12,177 bases of DNA from Isotricha intestinalis. Its lineage: Eukaryota; Ciliophora; Litostomatea; Vestibuliferida; Isotrichidae. Below the pieces are notes generated by a model. That model had not been told where the DNA came from and ran no database searches. It saw nothing but the letters and a program-made list of their open reading frames with translations. The stretch is taken from NCBI GenBank assembly GCA_023807065.1, contig JAJJLU010001001.1, positions 1 to 12,177 of the forward strand, in the 5' to 3' direction. Within the stretch, counting starts at the first letter, position 1; each line of letters opens with the position of its first letter. Both the position numbers and the translations under genes were made by a program. This document shows, one piece after another, positions 1 through 7,797 of the stretch.

Positions 1-56
1 CCCCAATCCCCAATCCCCAATCCCCAATCCCCAATCCCCAATCCCCAATCCCCAAT
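1..56. repeat. Telomere, eight CCCCAAT units
   Basis: Eight uninterrupted 7-nt CCCCAAT units start at base 1; the sequence then drops at once into A/T-rich DNA. Read 5' to 3' into the chromosome this is the C-strand of a telomere, so the G-strand is GGGGATT. C4A2-like repeats are typical of ciliates (CCCCAA in Tetrahymena, C4A4 in spirotrichs); the extra T makes this a distinct 7-nt type that I associate from memory with rumen litostomes. The array is probably cut short by the read or assembly, because it begins exactly at the window edge. Confidence 0.95.
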
Positions 57-357
57 AATATAATAATTAAAATAGAAAAAAATTACATTTTATTTTATCC
101 CAATTTTTTAAATTTAACTATTAATATAATTTCGCTTAATTATTAAAAATCATATAAAACTTATTGAAAAATAAGAATCACCGGTTTCCTATGGAGCAAA
201 ATCCAAAATTTATTTATAAAATATAAATTATTTTGTTTTTCAAATACTTCAATCTTAAAACTTTTTTTAAATGTTAAAATTTTAAAATTGAATTTTAAAA
301 AATTATAATTACAATTAAATATTCAATATATAATAACAATCAAATAACTTAAAAAAT
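57..357. other. Subtelomeric spacer with a hairpin and a GC-rich islet
   Basis: This non-coding stretch separates the telomere from the stop codon of the first gene. It is nearly pure A/T except at 178-206, a roughly 29-nt islet with close to half G+C containing ACCGGT and TCCTATGGA. Just before it, 160-175 can fold as a perfect 6-bp stem (CTTATT/AATAAG) closed by a GAAA loop. I recognise no tRNA, snRNA or ORF here. It also holds the 3' flank of the first MORN gene, which reads toward the telomere. Confidence 0.6.
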
Positions 358-1593
358 TTATATTTTTTTCACTCCAATTATATTATTATTTTCCAAAATT
401 TCATCAATATATTTCTCAAAAATAATTTTAGTATCTAAAGGAAGAATTTTTTTAATTTTTCCATTTTCCCAAAATTGTTTTTTCATTTTCCCAGATTCTA
501 AAATAATAACATTACCTTCAAGTGAAGAATTTTTCCACATTCCTAAATAAACTTTTTTATGTGAATAAAAGACTCCAAAACCTTCTTTTTTATCTTCACA
601 AAATTCTCCTTCATAGAATTTTCCATCAGGCCAAGTGATAATACCACAACCATGCATTTTATTATTTTTCCACTCTCCTTTATATTTTCTATTATCTCTA
701 AAATAGAAAGTTCCAATTCCATTAATGCAACCTTCTTTAAATTCTCCTTCATAACCACCATTACCTTCAAAATTTAAAATTCCAAATCCATCTTTACACC
801 CATTAACATATTCTCCAAAATAATTAGAACCACTTGGCCATTTTTCAACTCCAAATCCATTTTGTTTATCATTTTTCCAAAATCCTTCATATGAAGCTTC
901 TTTTTTAGTTTTATAATAACCTATACCTTGAGCTTGAAAATCATTCCAATAACCTGTATATGTATCTCCATCTTCATGAACTAATTTACCAAATCCTAAA
1001 ACTTTATCTTCTGAAAATTGGCCTATAAATTTAGATATATTTCTCCAACATAATATACCAAAACCATCTCTTTTTCCATTTTTCCATTCACCTTCATATG
1101 ATGATTCATCTTCTATTATTTTTGGAAAACTATGACGAACATTATCAAAGGGGCCATCACGTGGATCATTTATTTTATTTTGACTTGAATATGTTTTTTT
1201 CCCCTTTAAAAATGGGTCATTTGAAAATATTAATGATTCTTTTAATTCTGCTTTCACTGATGGTATTAAAACAAAGGAATTATTATTATTATTTGAATTA
1301 TTATTTGAATTTGTTGTGTTTTGCTTTGTTTCTTTGTTGTCTGTATTATTCCTACCTTGAGTTGTTGTGGTTATTAATATTGATGTGTCGTCTCCCTTTT
1401 TTAAATTTTTTTTCTGGTTTTTTAAAAATTTTTTTATTTTTATTTGAAGAAATATTATTTTTGAATAAAATGGTTGGTGATGAAATCTTTGGGTTAAAGT
1501 TAAGTTCTCGAAATTAGCATTATATAAGGAATCTACACTTAAATCTTTTTGTATTTTTATTATATTTTCACAAGCATTTACACAATTTCCCAT
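358..1593 (-). CDS. MORN-repeat protein with N-terminal acylation motif (MORN paralogue 1)
   Basis: This 411-aa protein carries about nine MORN repeats on a 23-residue period from residue 166 to about 366 (units start near 166, 189, 212, 235, 258, 281, 304, 327 and 349), then a degenerate one (FWENGKIKKI). MORN repeats form elongated beta-hairpin arrays that act as membrane-linked or cytoskeletal scaffolds. The start MGNCVNA fits an N-myristoylation site (Gly2) with a nearby Cys4 that could be palmitoylated. Residues 49-60 (LQIKIKKFLKNQ) resemble a degenerate calmodulin-binding IQ motif. Residues 77-105 are a Thr/Asn/Ser low-complexity tract built partly on AAT codons. The start is chosen because MG-x-C is shared with the neighbouring paralogue. 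The gene lies tandem to that paralogue on the same strand and ends about 300 bp from the telomere. Stop TAA. The family is secure; the partner and cellular site are unknown. Confidence 0.93.
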   Translation of the reverse strand: MGNCVNACENIIKIQKDLSVDSLYNANFENLTLTQRFHHQPFYSKIIFLQIKIKKFLKNQKKNLKKGDDTSILITTTTQGRNNTDNKETKQNTTNSNNNSNNNNNSFVLIPSVKAELKESLIFSNDPFLKGKKTYSSQNKINDPRDGPFDNVRHSFPKIIEDESSYEGEWKNGKRDGFGILCWRNISKFIGQFSEDKVLGFGKLVHEDGDTYTGYWNDFQAQGIGYYKTKKEASYEGFWKNDKQNGFGVEKWPSGSNYFGEYVNGCKDGFGILNFEGNGGYEGEFKEGCINGIGTFYFRDNRKYKGEWKNNKMHGCGIITWPDGKFYEGEFCEDKKEGFGVFYSHKKVYLGMWKNSSLEGNVIILESGKMKKQFWENGKIKKILPLDTKIIFEKYIDEILENNNIIGVKKI

Positions 1594-2109
1594 TAATTAA
1601 TTTATTTATTATTACTTTAAATTGACAAAAATAAATTAATAAATAATATAATATTTCTATTTATAAATAATGATATTATATTTTCAAACATTTTTATCAA
1701 TAACACTTTGGAGTGTTTTTTTTTCTTAAAGATAAAAAATTAAATTATTTGAATTAACAATTTAAAAAAAAAATATTAAACGTTAAAAAATTAATATTTC
1801 GAAAAATTAAATTAATTCAAAAAGAGAAAAAATTTTTAATTCATTGATTTATATAATTAAATAGTATAATCAATTTTCTATATAAAATCATTTTATTTTA
1901 ACTGAAAAAATAATTATTCAAAATACATAAAACATAACTTTATTCATTTTTTCCAATAAAAACTAAAAGAATAAATCAGAATAATTATTTACAAATACTA
2001 TACGATTTAACTTTCTGAAAAATTATTCTAAAAATTAATCCAATAAACATTATTACTAACAAATAAATAATGCAAATCCCATAAAAAACAAAAAATAAAT
2101 TAGGTAAAA
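1594..2109. other. Intergenic spacer between the two MORN genes
   Basis: This A/T-rich spacer is the 5' flank of the first MORN gene and the 3' flank of the second. It contains the copy of the shared upstream element at 1726-1752, a small hairpin with a T-run at 1702-1724, and a perfect 9-bp inverted repeat, AAATATTAA (1771-1779) with TTAATATTT (1791-1799). No ORF with coding character is seen on either strand. Confidence 0.6.
1726..1752. repeat. Upstream element shared by the two MORN genes, copy 1
   Basis: The stretch beginning TTAAAGATAAAAAATTAAA is repeated at 3202-3228 with 26 of 27 positions identical and 21 in an unbroken run. It lies about 133-159 bp upstream of the start codon of the first MORN gene. 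In this composition an A/T-only match would mean little, but this one includes internal G and C-strand positions and occurs upstream of both paralogues. It may be a promoter element or a remnant of the duplication. Confidence 0.5.
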
Positions 2110-3129
2110 CTAAGAATGAATGCTCCATCTAACTCTCTTTCCTTCATTCCAAAATCCTTTTTTCCAAACATTATCTTTAGGATAAAAAACTTTTCCTTCT
2201 CCATGTTGTTTTCCATTTTTCCATAATCCTTTATAAATTCTTCCGTTAGGCCATCTAAATTCCCCAAAACCACTTTTTTCATCTTGAATATAATGTCCAA
2301 TATAAACTTTCCCATCAGGCCAATAAAATTCACCTTCACCATCCATTTTATTATTTTTCCATTCTCCTTCATATCTCTTATTATCATACCAATAATATTT
2401 TCCTTTCCCATGAATTTGATTATGATTAAAATCACCTATGTAATAACTTCCATCATTTAATTTTAATTTACCTTTTCCACTTTTTTCTCCATTTTTATAA
2501 TCTCCTTCATATTCTGTTTTATCAGGCCAAATTTCTTTTCCTTTTCCTTCTTGACGATTATTTTTCCAGGTTCCAATATATGAAGGTCCTTCTTTATGAA
2601 TATATTTACCATAACCTTCTGCATTATCATTTATAAATTCTCCTTCATAATAATCTCCTAAAGGATCTATTAATTTACCTTTACCATTTATTTTATCATT
2701 TTTCCATAATCCTATATATATTGATTTATCATTCCATAATTGAATTCCTCTTCCGTGTCTTTCTTTTTTTTCTGGATTCCATTCACCATGATATTCACCT
2801 ATGTTTGGAAAGGAAAGTCTTATAAATTTTAATTCTATATTATCATTCAATGGTGGGTATGTTTTTAAAAGGTTTTCTATTTGAGATTCTGATATTTTCG
2901 AATTTTCAGTTATTATATATGGTGTTTTTGTTAATAAATTTTTTAAGGGTGTTTGAGATTTATGATATGGTGATGTTGAGGATGATTTTTTCCTAAAATT
3001 ATGACCACGAAATGTACTTTGGATTTTTATTATTTGATTTGTGTAATTTGTTTCAAATTGTTTTATGTCTATAGATATTCCTGAATGGGATATTTTGCTA
3101 TTTATACATATTGTACAATTTACTCCCAT
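2110..3129 (-). CDS. MORN-repeat protein with IQ motif and N-terminal acylation motif (MORN paralogue 2)
   Basis: This 339-aa protein has about nine MORN repeats with near-perfect 23-residue spacing (starts near 113, 138, 161, 184, 207, 230, 253, 276 and 299) and a final degenerate unit at about 322. The N-terminus MGVNCTI fits N-myristoylation with Cys5 and Cys8 available for palmitoylation. IQSTFRGHNFR at 36-46 is a good IQ motif, so calmodulin or a related EF-hand protein is a likely partner. A short R-x-SFP-x-I segment just before the repeats is also present in the first MORN gene, and both end with a similar FW-[NE]-[EN]-GK segment, which supports a tandem duplication. The protein is probably a membrane-anchored, calcium-responsive scaffold; that role is inferred. 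Stop TAG, the only TAG stop among the intact genes here. Confidence 0.94.
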   Translation of the reverse strand: MGVNCTICINSKISHSGISIDIKQFETNYTNQIIKIQSTFRGHNFRKKSSSTSPYHKSQTPLKNLLTKTPYIITENSKISESQIENLLKTYPPLNDNIELKFIRLSFPNIGEYHGEWNPEKKERHGRGIQLWNDKSIYIGLWKNDKINGKGKLIDPLGDYYEGEFINDNAEGYGKYIHKEGPSYIGTWKNNRQEGKGKEIWPDKTEYEGDYKNGEKSGKGKLKLNDGSYYIGDFNHNQIHGKGKYYWYDNKRYEGEWKNNKMDGEGEFYWPDGKVYIGHYIQDEKSGFGEFRWPNGRIYKGLWKNGKQHGEGKVFYPKDNVWKKGFWNEGKRVRWSIHS

Positions 3130-4310
3130 TATTCTTTTTTATTTGCATATTTGTAATTTTTATTATTGAAATTAAAAATATATTTTTCTAACTTTATTTT
3201 TTTAAAGATAAAAAATTAAATTTTTTGATTTTAATGTGAATTATAACTATTAGAGGGATTTTATATTTATACTCTCTTAAAAACAATTAACTAATTTAAG
3301 CTAAATTCTTTTTTTATTCATATAGTACTCTTTAATAAAATTGAGAAATTTTTTTTAGATTTAATAAATTATTAATTGGTCTATTATTTAAGGTATAATT
3401 ATTTATTTTATATATATTATTAAAAATGTTTAAACGACCACATATTTATTTAATTTTGATTGATTTTGGAAAATAGATTCATATTTTTATTATTTCATTT
3501 AACCTTTTTAATATAAATATTAACTCTTACCATAATTTATTTTTCTTTTAACTTAAAAAACTAGAGAATCCTAAAATACAGTAGAAATGGTAAAAAGAGG
3601 ATTTAAAAAGAAGGATTAATTCATTGGTTTGATTTATTGTTTAATTTTCTTTAATGAAATTATTTTTTATTTTATAATTTCCATTTTTGAGATTGAATAT
3701 ATTTTCTTTAAAACATTTTGAATTTTAATCATTAATTAATAATAATCTTCTTCTAAAAATTTGAAATAAAATGATTATGTTATTCTAGAAATATATTATT
3801 TTTAACTTTGTTCAAAAATACTTTCTTGGGTTGAACTTTGGGATTTATCTTTGATTAATTCATTTCCTAAAGATAATTATTATCAAAAGATATTCCAAAT
3901 ATTATTCTTCTTAATTTATTAAAAGATTTCCAGTCTTTTATGTTCGTCAACATGACTCAGAAATTAATTGTTCTTTTTATAATTTGAAAATTTGTTTATT
4001 TTTTTAGATTTTATTTATTAGAATTATTGAATTCATTAGAATCTCCATCTTTTTTAAATTTTTTTGTTTACTTTTTATTACTTTTATAATATGAATCTCT
4101 TAACTTTCTCTTTTCAATATTTTATAAACTATTATAAATGTTTATATTTACAAAACAAAATTTCAATTTTTTATATGATAATAAAAAAAACATAAAAACT
4201 AATATTCTTGTTATTTATTACTATTATTCTGCTCAGAAAAAAGATTTATTTATTAAATTATTTATTTCAAATATTTAATTCAGAAAAATAAAAATATTTT
4301 TAATTAAATA
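3130..4310. other. Long A/T-rich spacer between divergent genes
   Basis: This spacer holds the promoters of the minus-strand MORN gene and the plus-strand MGC gene. It contains the second copy of the shared upstream element (3202-3228). On the minus strand between 4057 and 3802 there are short coding-like segments in two frames (for example KDWKSFNKLRRIIF and GNELIKDKSQSSTQESIF, the latter ending in TAA at 3802-3804). They could be a very decayed gene but are weak on their own. No intact gene, tRNA or long ORF is seen. Confidence 0.5.
3202..3228. repeat. Upstream element shared by the two MORN genes, copy 2
   Basis: This is the partner of the copy at 1726-1752, with one mismatch in 27 positions. 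Here it lies about 73-99 bp upstream of the start of the second MORN gene, closer than copy 1. The flanking DNA on either side is not obviously alike, so the match is a discrete block and not a long duplicated spacer. Confidence 0.5.
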
Positions 4311-4577
4311 ATGGGTTGCGTACAAGCTAATGAACAAGCTACATTAATATGTTTTTATGAAACAGGAAATGAAACACAAAAAGCTTATTGTATTAAATTA
4401 AAAGATAATTGGCACAATGAAAAAGGAATTAAATTTGAAATCAAATCAGTTCCTCAAGTTAAATTTGCTATTAAATTTAAAGTCAAAGAAAAATTACATG
4501 AAATTCAAAAAGAATTCGATGATAGTGAAGAAACTATGAAAGAAACTTTACAAAAAGCATATGATTTACTTAAATAA
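4311..4577 (+). CDS. Small orphan protein with MGC acylation start
   Basis: This 88-aa protein belongs to no family I recognise. The start MGCVQAN fits the N-myristoylation pattern (Gly2, small residue at position 6), and Cys3 makes dual lipid anchoring likely, as in Src-family or G-alpha-type MGC starts. The first half has alternating hydrophobic stretches that look like beta strands (ATLICFYE, KAYCIKLK, IKFEIKSV, KFAIKFKVK). The last third, from about residue 59 to 88, is a charged amphipathic helix rich in Glu and Lys (LHEIQKEFDDSEETMKETL). There is no transmembrane segment. An 88-codon open frame with the A/T-ending codon use of the neighbours is unlikely by chance in this composition. 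It stands alone, divergent from the second MORN gene and convergent with the kinase. Stop TAA. Confidence 0.8.
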   Translation: MGCVQANEQATLICFYETGNETQKAYCIKLKDNWHNEKGIKFEIKSVPQVKFAIKFKVKEKLHEIQKEFDDSEETMKETLQKAYDLLK

Positions 4578-5631
4578 ATATGTAAAAATCTTTTTTTATT
4601 TTTTGATTAACTTAAACATTAATTAAAACGTTTTTTATTTTTTTATAAATTTATAGATATAAATTCAATTATTGATTAAAATTAATAAAAATAAAATGAC
4701 TTTTTTTTGAAGTTAATTGATATTAAAAGATTAAATCAAAATTATATTTAATTTTATTAGTCAAAAAAGAATGAAAATTAATTATAAAAAATAATTTAGA
4801 AAAAAAATCATACAAAATTCATAAATTTATTTATTTATAAGATAGAAATGATTAAGGAAAAAATCAAATATTCAAAAAATAATTGTTTTGATGTCAAAAA
4901 CTTTATCAAAATGTAAATAGGAGAGAATTATTTGAAAATCTTATAAAATTATGTTGTTAAAAATGAAAGTTAAAAAAGAAATATCCAAATTATATATCAA
5001 CTATTTCTGTTAAAATAAATAATATTCAAACAATTATTGAAAAATTTCTGTTTATATAGAAAATGAAAAAAATAATTTTATTATTGAATAATTAATTAAT
5101 GTATATATTAATTAAATGATAATTATATTATAACTTTCTTTTTTGTCAGAAATTAGAATAAATTCTCTTTAGAATTTGACAATAAGTGTTTATTAAATTA
5201 CCATAAAATTCAAAATAAATATTAATAATTTTTAAAAAATATAAAAGTCATATAAAATGATAAAGATATGATGTAATGAGCTTTAAAAATTTTAATCAAA
5301 TTTTTAAGGGTAATATTAGATGTAAAGTAAATAGAAAATTAATTGTATAAAATTATAAAATTAATTAATTAATAAATAATACAACTTTCACTCATTATAA
5401 TTTAAATTTGAAAAATTATTTTTTTTGTTTTGTTTTATAATATTGTTTAAAAAAGTAAAACAAATATATATTATTTGTTTTATATTTTAATATTCAGAAA
5501 CAAGTTATTTTGAACATTAAAAGAAAAGTGTTTCATAATTATAATATATTTAAGATTATCAAAGTTTGTTATTTCTATATAAATATAAAGGATTTTTCAA
5601 AAGTTTTGTACAAAATTATTTTATGAAAAAA
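4578..5631. other. A/T-rich spacer between convergent genes
   Basis: The orphan gene and the kinase gene point toward each other across this spacer, so it should hold both 3' ends. The best coding-like stretch is on the plus strand at 4892-5059 (beginning CQKLYQNVNRRELFENLIKL), broken by TAA and TGA and ending in TAG. It is too weak to call a gene. Nothing else is supportable. Confidence 0.5.
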
Positions 5632-7170
5632 TTAATTGATTGGTCCACTTGAATTTACTTTTTTATATAATATAATTTTTTTTTTGTCATATATTTTAGG
5701 AGGATTAACTTCACTTTTACAATTTTCCTTTGTATTTTTATGTTTAAAATTTAAAATTTGACTTAAAGACTTTCCCAAACTATTTTTATGATTTCTTTTA
5801 TTTAAACTTATATTCTTTTGAACAACAATTTTTTTATTATCATTTTCTTCATCACTGAAAGCATTTTTTTCTTTTTCTTCAAGTGCTTTATAAATAAGAT
5901 GAGGATTAACATATGAAGATTTAAGATTTGTTTTTTTAGGATTTTTTAATATTATCCCATTTAAATCATCCATTGACAAATGGGTTTTTTTTATTGATTT
6001 TTTTTTATTTCTACTATCCTTTTCTCTAATTTCATATTTATAATCATCGTTTTCACTTAAAATATTTTCTTGTTCAATTAAAGATTTAATGACATTATCT
6101 CTTTTTCTATCATAGTATTCATATGCTTTAAATTCATAAATATATTTTTGACTAGTCATAATTTTTAAATATCTTTGTTTAGTTTCTAAACCTTCTTTTT
6201 CAGGGGTATTAAAAAAAGATTGATTAAAATTATCAGAAAATTTAGGAACAAAAGGGGGAGTCATTTTTTGTAAATATAAATCTTTCCAATTAAAATATTT
6301 AAGCCAAGGATGTTCTTTTATACTTTCAATTCCTTTAAAACCTAATCTTTTATTTGGTTTTCTCATAATTAATTTATTAATAAAATCTCCACTTTCAAGA
6401 CTCCAATTTTTAGGAAGAGTTTTGCCAGTAATTTGAACTTGTTTAGACATAATTTGTTCTTTAATTTCTCTTCTATTTTTTCCATTATAAGGTCTTCTTC
6501 TAAACATGAATTCAAAAGTGATTATTCCAAGAGCATAATAATCAACACACATATTATGACTTAAATTACATAAAACTTCAGGTGCCATATAACCTGGAGT
6601 CCCACTATTTTCATATGAATTATCCATATTTTTTTTATAAATTTTTGCAATACCAAAATCAGTTAATTTTAAATAACCCTTATTATCAAATATTAAATTT
6701 TCTGGTTTTAAATCTCTATGTATTACATTATTATTATGAATATATTCAAGAGACAATACTATATTTGCTATTATAAACTTTGATTCTTCTTCAGTAAATT
6801 TTTTTCCCATACATAAATGATATCTTAAATCTCCTCCTGTTATATAATCTAATACTAAATATAAATTATTTTTATCCTGGAATGCATATTGCATATTTAT
6901 TATAAAAGGATGAAAAATATTTGATAATATATCTCTCTCTGATTTAACTGATACTTCACTATGAGTATCTATTATTTTTGTTTTTGACATTTCTTTCATT
7001 GCATAAATTAATTTTGATTTTCTATGTAATACTTTCCAAACTTTTCCAAATCCTCCTTTACCTATTATTGTTAGATAGTCAAAAGAATTTTTATTAACCA
7101 TTTCCAATTGCTTTTTTTGTTCTTCTGTTAAAGATTCTAAATTCACATTTACTGAATTTTTTGGACCCAT
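5632..7170 (-). CDS. AGC-type Ser/Thr protein kinase (STK32/YANK-like)
   Basis: This 512-aa protein has a complete kinase domain at about 30-290: Gly-loop GKGGFGKV (37-44), Lys59 in YAMK, alpha-C Glu78, HRDLKPEN (151-158), DFG (171-173), GTPGYMAPE (190-198) and HPWL (287-290). The GGDLRYHL segment (112-119) is characteristic of the STK32/YANK branch, which is expanded in ciliates. An AGC C-tail follows: PPFVPKF (305-311), a turn-motif-like FNTPE with Thr322-Pro323, and FKAYEY (347-352), which fits the hydrophobic motif F-x-x-[FY]-[STE]-[FY]. By alignment with PKA Thr197, the activation-loop phosphosite is Glu187; the hydrophobic-motif site is also acidic (Glu351). Residues 360-512 are a basic, low-complexity tail. 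The MGPKNS start does not fit myristoylation because Pro follows Gly2. Substrates are unknown. Stop TAA. Confidence 0.95.
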   Translation of the reverse strand: MGPKNSVNVNLESLTEEQKKQLEMVNKNSFDYLTIIGKGGFGKVWKVLHRKSKLIYAMKEMSKTKIIDTHSEVSVKSERDILSNIFHPFIINMQYAFQDKNNLYLVLDYITGGDLRYHLCMGKKFTEEESKFIIANIVLSLEYIHNNNVIHRDLKPENLIFDNKGYLKLTDFGIAKIYKKNMDNSYENSGTPGYMAPEVLCNLSHNMCVDYYALGIITFEFMFRRRPYNGKNRREIKEQIMSKQVQITGKTLPKNWSLESGDFINKLIMRKPNKRLGFKGIESIKEHPWLKYFNWKDLYLQKMTPPFVPKFSDNFNQSFFNTPEKEGLETKQRYLKIMTSQKYIYEFKAYEYYDRKRDNVIKSLIEQENILSENDDYKYEIREKDSRNKKKSIKKTHLSMDDLNGIILKNPKKTNLKSSYVNPHLIYKALEEKEKNAFSDEENDNKKIVVQKNISLNKRNHKNSLGKSLSQILNFKHKNTKENCKSEVNPPKIYDKKKIILYKKVNSSGPIN

Positions 7171-7797
7171 TCTTTATTATTATTATTATTTTTATTTAAT
7201 TTAAAGAGTATTCAATATAATTTTTTTTATAAAATATATTTTTTTTTCGATTTTTTTGAACGAAAAAAAAATGAGAATTTTCTTTCATTTTCTTTTTTAT
7301 TTTTTTTTATACTATTTTCAATAATTTCATCGTCAAACTAAATGATTGATAAACTCAATAAGCTTTAAAAATTTGCTGTTTGGAAAAACATTGTCAAAAA
7401 TAAAGTTTAGGATACAAATCCAAATAAAATTTTTTATCAATACATATATTTGTATTTTAAATTTTGTTGGTGTTAAAATGAAATTGCCATAAATATCAAT
7501 GATGAAATTCTAAAACTTTGAATTATTAAAATTTTTCTCATATCTAAATGAATACAATATAAAAAGTATTAAGTAATTAATAAAAATATAATGAAATAAT
7601 AATAAAAATAATGAAAATATTGTTTATAATATAAGAGGAAATTATTTTTCAATATAGTATGATATAAATAATGGACAAATAAATCTCAACAAATCTCCTC
7701 CAAAAAATAAAATCTCTTCAAATATATTAGAAATAATTTTAAAATTAAAAATTAAATAACAAAAAAACTAACTAAGAAAAACCAATAAAAAATATTA
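7171..7797. other. Spacer between dUTPase and the kinase
   Basis: Both neighbours are on the minus strand, so this is the 3' flank of dUTPase and the 5' flank of the kinase. A TTA trinucleotide run (7174-7190) lies directly before the kinase start codon, giving an AAT/TAA-rich leader. A weak plus-strand frame at 7342-7521 has four in-frame stops in 60 codons, about what chance gives here. No gene is seen. Confidence 0.5.

Noticed and set aside
178..206. Resemblance of TTTCC-x-ATGGAG to part of U5 snRNA
   Set aside because: The conserved U5 loop sequence (GCCUUUUAC) is absent nearby and the match is a few bases long.
1098..1517. A 139-codon plus-strand ORF
   Set aside because: It lies wholly inside the opposite strand of the first MORN gene, and its hydrophobic Leu/Tyr-rich translation is the complement of Asn/Lys codons.
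1702..1724. Hairpin AACACT-TTGG-AGTGTT followed by a T-run, like a bacterial intrinsic terminator
   Set aside because: The genome is eukaryotic, and the structure lies upstream of a minus-strand gene where no plus-strand transcript needs ending. A 6-bp stem beside poly-T is expected in such DNA.
2100..2435. A minus-strand ORF in another frame across the second MORN gene, and a similar one at 543-770 in the first
   Set aside because: The repeated 69-nt MORN units keep alternative frames open. These lack domains, and the real frame has clear repeats.
3587..3619. Short plus-strand ORF MVKRGFKKKD followed by a hydrophobic stretch after TAA
   Set aside because: Only ten codons before a stop; the rest is T-rich sequence that reads as Phe/Ile/Leu in any frame.
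4892..5059. Plus-strand coding-like stretch starting CQKLYQNVNRREL
   Set aside because: Two internal stops in 56 codons. At about 80% A+T roughly one codon in ten is a stop by chance, so this is only a mild excess of openness.
6582..6776. A 64-codon plus-strand ORF
   Set aside because: It is the antisense of the kinase catalytic loop and DFG region; no independent support.
7171..7176. Myristoylation of the kinase from its MG start
   Set aside because: Gly2 is followed by Pro, which the N-myristoylation pattern excludes.
7342..7521. Plus-strand frame starting MIDKLNKL
   Set aside because: Four in-frame stops in 60 codons are about what chance predicts for this composition.
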